Positions 13,555 through 17,369 of a stretch of 17,369 nt of DNA are shown piece after piece. The position numbers were made by a program, and so were the translations under genes. Position 1 is the first letter of the stretch, and every line of letters begins with the position of its first letter. The DNA comes from JBFXAM01 sp050184295 (lineage in GTDB: Bacteria; Planctomycetota; Phycisphaerae; UBA1845; Fen-1342). The notes beneath the pieces are model-generated. The model did not search any database. It saw only the letters and a list, made by a program, of their open reading frames with translations, and was not told the origin of the DNA. The DNA lies in assembly GCA_050184295.1 (NCBI GenBank), contig JBFXAM010000094.1:1-17369 (forward strand). Direction: 5' to 3'.

Positions 13555-14550
13555 TCAGCCTATCGTGTAAGACAGTGCGGCGGCGACCACGCGCGCGGCG
13601 ATCGTCTCGAAGTCGCCGCTGAGAACGGCGCCCGCCCGGGAGTGGTGACCGCCGCCGCCGAACTGCTGGGCAAGTTCGAGCACGGACAGATTGCCCTCTG
13701 CGCGAAAGTTCATCCGCACCTGTCCCGGCTGGCCCTCGGTGATGAGGATCGCCAGCGCGATGCCTTCGATCGAACGGGGGATGTCGACCTGCTCGTCCAC
13801 GTCGTTGGCGCCGCAACCGGTCGCCGCGATCTGCGCATGCGACGCCGTGCTCCACGCGACGCGGCCGTCGGCGGAGACGCGCGTGTTCTGATAGATGAGC
13901 TTGGCAAGCTCGAACTCCGCCCGCGACTGGCTGCGGTGCAGCCGCTCGCACGCGTTGGCGATCGCGGCGCCGGAGGCGGCGAGCTCGTGTGCGACGGCGA
14001 GGCTGCGCGGCGTCGTGTTGACGAGCGAGAAGCCGCGCGTGTCGCCGTGGACCCCGACGTAGAGCAGCGTGGCGATTTCCGGCGTGAGCGGGATATCGAG
14101 CGCGCGCAGCAGGTCATGGATCATCTCGCAGGTGCTGCTGCGGTGCGGGTCGATCCAGCGCGCGTCGCCGAACTGCGTGTTGGTCGCGTGGTGGTCGATG
14201 TTGAGAACGGGGATTCCCAGGAGGGCTTCGAGCTTGCCGTCGAGGTTGACGCGGCGCTCCTTGGCGGTGTCCATGACGACGACGAGGTCGCTGGTGCGCA
14301 GCTCGTCGATCGACGCCGGCGTAATCCGCCCGAGCTCGACGAGGAACGCGAGGCGGCGCGAGACCGAGCCGGCGGGGAGTGCGACGAGCGGCGTCTTGTT
14401 CAACGCGCGCAGCGCGAGGTTCATCGCGCCGAGACAGCCGAGGCAGTCGAGATCGGGTGTGACGTGGGCGACGAGGGCGACGCGCTTCGCGCGGCGCAGG
14501 GCGGCGAGCACGTCGGCGGGCGGCGGGATCGCATCGGCGGCGGTGACCAT
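13555..14550 (-). CDS. DHH family phosphoesterase (NrnA/oligoribonuclease-like)
   Basis: 331 residues, cytosolic Mn2+-dependent phosphoesterase. DHH domain: VAHVTPDLDCLG (27-38) with H29, D33 and D35; VVMDTA (91-96) with D94; the DHH signature 119-121; and GVHGDTRGF (166-174) with D170. The DHHA1 substrate domain ends in FGGGGHHSRAGA (297-308). This is the bacterial NrnA-like architecture; studied NrnA enzymes cleave short RNA oligonucleotides and pAp (3'-phosphoadenosine 5'-phosphate). The ATG at 14550 lies seven bases after the M50 gene stop, so it is probably read from the sat-M50 transcript. It lacks a Shine-Dalgarno, and TATGAT at -12 to -7 also fits a leaderless start. The frame is open upstream to 14949, but that part overlaps the M50 gene. 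Family firm, exact substrate inferred. Confidence 0.92.
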   Translation of the reverse strand: MVTAADAIPPPADVLAALRRAKRVALVAHVTPDLDCLGCLGAMNLALRALNKTPLVALPAGSVSRRLAFLVELGRITPASIDELRTSDLVVVMDTAKERRVNLDGKLEALLGIPVLNIDHHATNTQFGDARWIDPHRSSTCEMIHDLLRALDIPLTPEIATLLYVGVHGDTRGFSLVNTTPRSLAVAHELAASGAAIANACERLHRSQSRAEFELAKLIYQNTRVSADGRVAWSTASHAQIAATGCGANDVDEQVDIPRSIEGIALAILITEGQPGQVRMNFRAEGNLSVLELAQQFGGGGHHSRAGAVLSGDFETIAARVVAAALSYTIG

Positions 14551-14556
14551 GCGGGA

Positions 14557-14562
14557 ATCATA
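14557..14562 (-). promoter_or_regulatory. -10-like TATGAT at the DHH start
   Basis: On the minus strand TATGAT occupies -12 to -7 before the DHH ATG and contains the TGA stop of the M50 gene. No -35 box is visible. It may be an internal promoter giving leaderless DHH mRNA, or just the sequence around a stop codon. Confidence 0.3.
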
Positions 14563-15064
14563 GCCGGGTTGCGGCGGACGGCGGGGGCGGATGACGGCGC
14601 GTGGCTGCGTGCCACCACCACAAGCCGACGGCGAGGCCCGCGAAGCCGAGCGCCATGACGGTGGCTCGCGGGGCGCCCGCACGCACCAGGTCGCCGGCAT
14701 CTCCGATCCCGTCAATCGCACCGACGCCGAGATAGGCTCCGTTGGCGACCCAGCAGAAACCGGCGAACAGGTCGGCGGAGCGGCGAATCCACCGCGGCAG
14801 ACCGCGGATGGTGCGTGTAAGCACGGCGAGCGCGGTCGGCACGCACACACCCCACACCGCGCCGCCCCACGCGACGAACTGCGGATGAGGATTGGCGGAA
14901 AACTCGGTGCGGGAGAATCCCCAGAGCGGAATCTCGACCCGCGCGACACGCCCGCCGCTCAGCCACGCATGCAGCGCGTGCCCCAATTCGTGCGCCGCGA
15001 GCATCGCCAGCCACGCCGGATACGCGGCGAGCAGCGCGAGCGCGTAGGTTCGGGCCGGCCGCAT
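14558..15064 (-). CDS. M50-type membrane zinc metallopeptidase
   Basis: 168 residues, mostly hydrophobic. HELGH (25-29), inside the first membrane helix, is the HExxH zinc motif of M50 site-2-type proteases; NPHPQFVAWGG (58-68) and four or so further membrane segments (about 65-85, 98-120, 134-152) follow. The short size and absence of a PDZ domain point to a minimal M50B-like protein. The aspartate that completes the zinc site may lie in VGAIDGIGDAGD (114-125). The ATG at 15064 is two bases after the sat stop, so the two should be co-translated, and the stop is seven bases before the DHH gene. The frame is open upstream only as an antisense-free overlap with sat. Substrate is unknown. The protease call is good; activity is untested. 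Confidence 0.82.
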   Translation of the reverse strand: MRPARTYALALLAAYPAWLAMLAAHELGHALHAWLSGGRVARVEIPLWGFSRTEFSANPHPQFVAWGGAVWGVCVPTALAVLTRTIRGLPRWIRRSADLFAGFCWVANGAYLGVGAIDGIGDAGDLVRAGAPRATVMALGFAGLAVGLWWWHAATRRHPPPPSAATRL

Positions 15065-15066
15065 GG

Positions 15067-16236
15067 CTACCCGCCGCGGCGCATGTCTTCGATCAGGATG
15101 TCGGCGATCTCGGCGCGCGTGAACTCGACCGGCGGGCGCTGGCCCTTGGCGAGCATGTCGCGAACAGCCGTGCCGCTGAGCGACACGCGTTCGTCGGCGC
15201 TGCTGCGGCTGGTCTTGTCGGTCGCCATCGCGCCGCTGCGCTTGCACCAGAAGCTGTTCTCGAACTTCAGCGGCGTGATGCCGATGTCGGCAGGCTCGAA
15301 CTCGTCGAAGATCTTCTGGGCGTCGTAGGTGCCGTAGTAGCTGCCGACGCCGGCGTGGTCGCGCCCGACGATGAAGTGCGTGCAGCCGTAGTTCTTGCGG
15401 ATCAGCGCGTGCAGGACGGCCTCGCGCGGTCCGGCGTAGCGCATGGCGGCGGGCCAGACGGAGAGCATCGTGTTCTTGGCGCTGTAGTAGTTGTCGAGCA
15501 GCGCCTGATAGCAGCGCATCCGCGTCTCGGCGGGGATGTCGCCTTTCTGGGTCTGTCCAACGAGCGGGTGGACGAGCAGTCCGTCGCAGATTTCGAGCGC
15601 GCACTTGGTGATGTACTCGTGGGCGCGGTGGATCGGGTTGCGCGTCTGAAACGCAACCGCCGTCCGCCAGCCGCGCTGTTCAAACGCGGCGCGGGTCTGG
15701 CGTGGTGTGAGGCGGTAGTCGGGGAACGGGGGACTGTGCCGCGGGGTCAGGACTTCGAGCGGGCCCGAGAGGCAGACTTCGCCTTGGGCCATGGTGACGG
15801 CCACGCCGGGGTGGGCGGCTTCGCTGGTGCGATAGACACGTTCGCACTCCTTGGCCTTGTCGTGGCGAAACTTCTCTTCGACGATCATCACGGCGAGCAG
15901 GCGGTCGTCCTCGTCGCCGAGCGCGACGGGCTGGCCGAGGTCGATGCCGTCGCTCGTCGGCTTGTTGACGGCGCAAATGACCGGGACGCTCCACGGCAGG
16001 CCGCTGGTCAGGCGCATCTCGTCGCAGACGCGATGGAAATCCGGCTCGGTCATGAACGTGCTGAGCGGGCTCATCGCACCGCACGCGAGCAGTTCGAGAT
16101 CGCACTGCTCGCGCTCGCTGAGGCGCACGCGCGGCATCCTGGCGGCGCGCTCCTCCAGCTCGCGATAACGGGGTCCGTCGACGACAAGATTCACGAGTGT
16201 TCCGCCGTGGGGCGGGATCAATCCGCGTTCGGTCAT
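15067..16236 (-). CDS. sat: Sulfate adenylyltransferase (ATP sulfurylase, Sat/Met3 type)
   Basis: ATP + sulfate to adenosine 5'-phosphosulfate + pyrophosphate, the activation step for sulfate assimilation or dissimilation. 389 residues, single-domain length. An N-terminal PUA-like part (about 1-160) precedes the catalytic domain with QTRNPIHRAHEY (197-208, the HxxH motif), GRDHAGV (291-297) and LSGTAVRDML (353-362). There is no C-terminal APS kinase domain. It is the homo-oligomeric type, not the CysD/CysN GTPase type. Of two Met codons (16245, 16236) the second is preferred: AGGG ends nine bases before it, and MTERGLIPPHGG matches the family start. No aprAB, cysC, cysH or sulfite reductase gene is in the window, so the direction of sulfur metabolism cannot be told. 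It leads a three-gene cluster with the M50 and DHH genes. Confidence 0.96.
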   Translation of the reverse strand: MTERGLIPPHGGTLVNLVVDGPRYRELEERAARMPRVRLSEREQCDLELLACGAMSPLSTFMTEPDFHRVCDEMRLTSGLPWSVPVICAVNKPTSDGIDLGQPVALGDEDDRLLAVMIVEEKFRHDKAKECERVYRTSEAAHPGVAVTMAQGEVCLSGPLEVLTPRHSPPFPDYRLTPRQTRAAFEQRGWRTAVAFQTRNPIHRAHEYITKCALEICDGLLVHPLVGQTQKGDIPAETRMRCYQALLDNYYSAKNTMLSVWPAAMRYAGPREAVLHALIRKNYGCTHFIVGRDHAGVGSYYGTYDAQKIFDEFEPADIGITPLKFENSFWCKRSGAMATDKTSRSSADERVSLSGTAVRDMLAKGQRPPVEFTRAEIADILIEDMRRGG

Positions 16237-16275
16237 GGGCGCCATCCCTGCAAAAGTTGCGCGGCTGGTTGGGGC

Positions 16276-16290
16276 GTCGCGCGGCGCGAC
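16276..16290. promoter_or_regulatory. 7-1-7 inverted repeat upstream of sat
   Basis: GTCGCGC-G-GCGCGAC, perfect, about 40 bases before the sat start. It could be an operator. It is pure GC apart from two A-T pairs, so chance is a fair explanation. In the rest of 16246-16380 a TACGAT on the minus strand (near 16340) is the only -10-like element. Confidence 0.25.
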
Positions 16291-16380
16291 TCGCCAGCGT
16301 TTCGGAGCATCGCAAGACCGGCAATGCCGCGACCAGTCCGCATCGTAGAGCTTGTCGGCGAAAAACGGAACGGGAGTGAG

Positions 16381-16600
16381 TCAGGCCCGGAAGCCGACGT
16401 AGCGGCTGTGCGAACGGCGGATGGCGTGCATCGGCGTGGCGGCAAGCAGCGTGTTGCGCAGGGCGCACAGGAGCGGGTTGGACCACTGCGCGACGCGCCC
16501 GAGCCGGTGCGAGAAGCGCGTCACCTCGGCCGTGCGGGCCTGGCGCGATCGCTCATAGACCCGGAGCGCCTCCGCGACCGCCGGTGGCGAAGGAGGGTGT
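16381..16600 (-). pseudogene. C-terminal part of the FAD monooxygenase in a shifted frame
   Basis: From about 16600 the -1 frame reads PSPPAVAEALRVYERSRQ, then RTAEVTRFSHRLGRVAQWSN and ends GFRA at a TGA (16383-16381). The pattern of Y-E-x-x-R, R-T-x-x-V, S-x-R-x-G and Q-W-x-N-P-L is the normal C-terminal helix of this flavoprotein group, which shows that this stretch belongs to the gene upstream. One missing base (or two extra) near 16591-16604 restores a single frame of about 320 visible residues. Confidence 0.75.
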
Positions 16601-17369
16601 GTGCGAACGGCCGAAGGGCTCGGGCGAGGACGAGCGCATCTTCGATCGCCATGCAAGCGCCCTGCCCGATGTTCGGCGTGGTGGGATGGGCCGCGTCGCC
16701 GAGCAGCGTGATGCGCCCGCGGCCCCAGTTGCGAGCCGGGGGCCGATCGAGAATGTCGTTGCGGATGATCGCGTCGTCCGGCGTTGCTTCGAGCAAGGCG
16801 CGCGGCGGGCCGAACCAGTCCCCGAAGAGGCTCAGCAGCGACGTGCGCGCCGCACGGCCGTCCAAGTCGCGGCCGTTCGGCGGAGCGTTGAGCGTCGCAA
16901 ACCAGTAGACGCGCGCGCCGCCGAGAGACAGAAAGCCGAAGCGTCGTCCGCGTCCCCAGATTTCGCAGAGATGACCGGGGGGGATGAGCGAGTTGTGCGA
17001 CTGTGCGATGCCGCGCCAGCAGGTGTATCCGGAATAGCGCGGCGGATGGTCGCCGTGCAGCGCGGCGCGGACGACCGAGTTCAGGCCGTCGGCGGCGACG
17101 AGCAGGTCGGCTTCGTCGGCGTGTCCGTTGGCGAAGCGCGCGCGGACGCGCTCGCCGTCGTCGATGACGTCGACGCAGCGGCGATCAAAGTGCACGCGCG
17201 AAGGATCGAGCGGGCCCAACAGCAGCGCCAGGAGCTCGGCGCGATGAACGCCGACGCAGAATTCGCCGAGTTCGCGGTCCCAGACCGCGACGCGTTGCCG
17301 GCTGAGTACGCGACCCGCGGCGGTGCGCAGTTCGCCGTAGTTCATCACACCGCCGATCGCGCGCAGGGG
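16521..17369 (-). CDS. FAD-dependent monooxygenase, main reading frame; 5' end outside window and frameshifted
   Basis: A class A flavoprotein hydroxylase of the PHBH/zeaxanthin-epoxidase-like group. The frame is open to the right edge, so the N-terminal GxGxxG FAD motif is not seen. Visible motifs: DG motif in LLVAADGLNSVVRAAL (about residues 80-95 counted from 17348) and the FAD ribityl-binding GD motif LLGDAAHPTTPNIGQGACMAIEDA. These are typical of the family. After ...LARALRPFAHT the frame runs on into an Arg/Ser-rich tail without family character, while the expected C-terminus continues in the -1 frame; see the next entry. The change falls near 16591-16604, in a CACACACCC run on the coding strand. 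A sequencing or assembly error is as likely as a true mutation. The gene lies upstream of sat in the same direction, 145 bases away. Substrate unknown. Confidence 0.85.
   Translation of the reverse strand, partial: PLRAIGGVMNYGELRTAAGRVLSRQRVAVWDRELGEFCVGVHRAELLALLLGPLDPSRVHFDRRCVDVIDDGERVRARFANGHADEADLLVAADGLNSVVRAALHGDHPPRYSGYTCWRGIAQSHNSLIPPGHLCEIWGRGRRFGFLSLGGARVYWFATLNAPPNGRDLDGRAARTSLLSLFGDWFGPPRALLEATPDDAIIRNDILDRPPARNWGRGRITLLGDAAHPTTPNIGQGACMAIEDALVLARALRPFAHTLLRHRRSRRRSGSMSDRARPARPR

Noticed and set aside
13206..13622. A 138-codon plus-strand open frame, and overlapping minus-strand frames, in the convergent spacer
   Set aside because: The composition is that of non-coding GC-rich DNA. 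There is no ribosome binding site, no domain, and the plus frame runs antisense into the DHH gene.
14551..14949. N-terminal extension of the DHH frame
   Set aside because: It overlaps the M50 gene on the same strand in another frame and lacks domain character; the DHH domain begins close to the ATG at 14550.
1..17369. CRISPR array, tRNA/rRNA, phage or transposase genes
   Set aside because: Looked for regularly spaced direct repeats, conserved RNA sequences and recombinase or transposase motifs; none were seen.

Overview
The window is GC-rich bacterial chromosome with a standard genetic code and mostly single-gene or short co-directional transcription units. I see no tRNA, rRNA, CRISPR array, transposase or phage gene. 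The organism is probably a motile member of the Planctomycetota, perhaps Phycisphaerae-like. I infer this from the secreted protein with a secretin-like N-domain and Gly/Ser linker, the multi-repeat flagellar cap protein, and the mix of Shine-Dalgarno-led and apparently leaderless starts. It cannot be proved from this window alone.

Layout. Positions 1-2990 (all +) hold the 3' part of ketol-acid reductoisomerase, a SirB1-like transglutaminase-fold/TPR protein, a secreted secretin-N-domain-like protein and a small membrane SHOCT-like protein. clpX (+) follows at 3208-4485. It converges with a flagellar pair on the minus strand: fliD (8644-5606) and, after a gap of about 450 bases, fliS (5156-4635). 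FliD is about twice the usual size because its middle is made of about seven related modules. Next on the minus strand is a translationally coupled pair: a short-loop sensor histidine kinase (11907-10732) whose stop overlaps the start of a P1B-4 metal ATPase (10735-8792). An amidohydrolase (+, 12046-13029) diverges from the kinase. A gene-poor, hairpin-rich spacer (13030-13554) separates it from a minus-strand cluster of sulfate adenylyltransferase, an M50-type membrane metalloprotease and a DHH phosphoesterase, spaced 2 and 7 bases apart. The right edge carries an incomplete FAD-dependent monooxygenase (-) whose C-terminus lies in another frame.

Working together. FliD and FliS are the filament cap and the flagellin chaperone. 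The kinase and metal ATPase look like a sense-and-export unit without a local response regulator. The Sat-M50-DHH cluster puts sulfate activation beside a nucleotidase-type DHH enzyme; related DHH proteins (NrnA) can hydrolyse pAp, a by-product of sulfate assimilation, which gives this cluster a possible metabolic logic. ClpX is alone, without clpP or tig next to it.

Main points for a second look: the expanded FliD; the kinase-ATPase fusion of control and transport; the Sat/M50/DHH cluster; several starts lacking a ribosome binding site but with a -10-like hexamer 7-15 bases upstream; the structured spacer at 13030-13554; the palindrome between fliD and fliS; and the monooxygenase frameshift.
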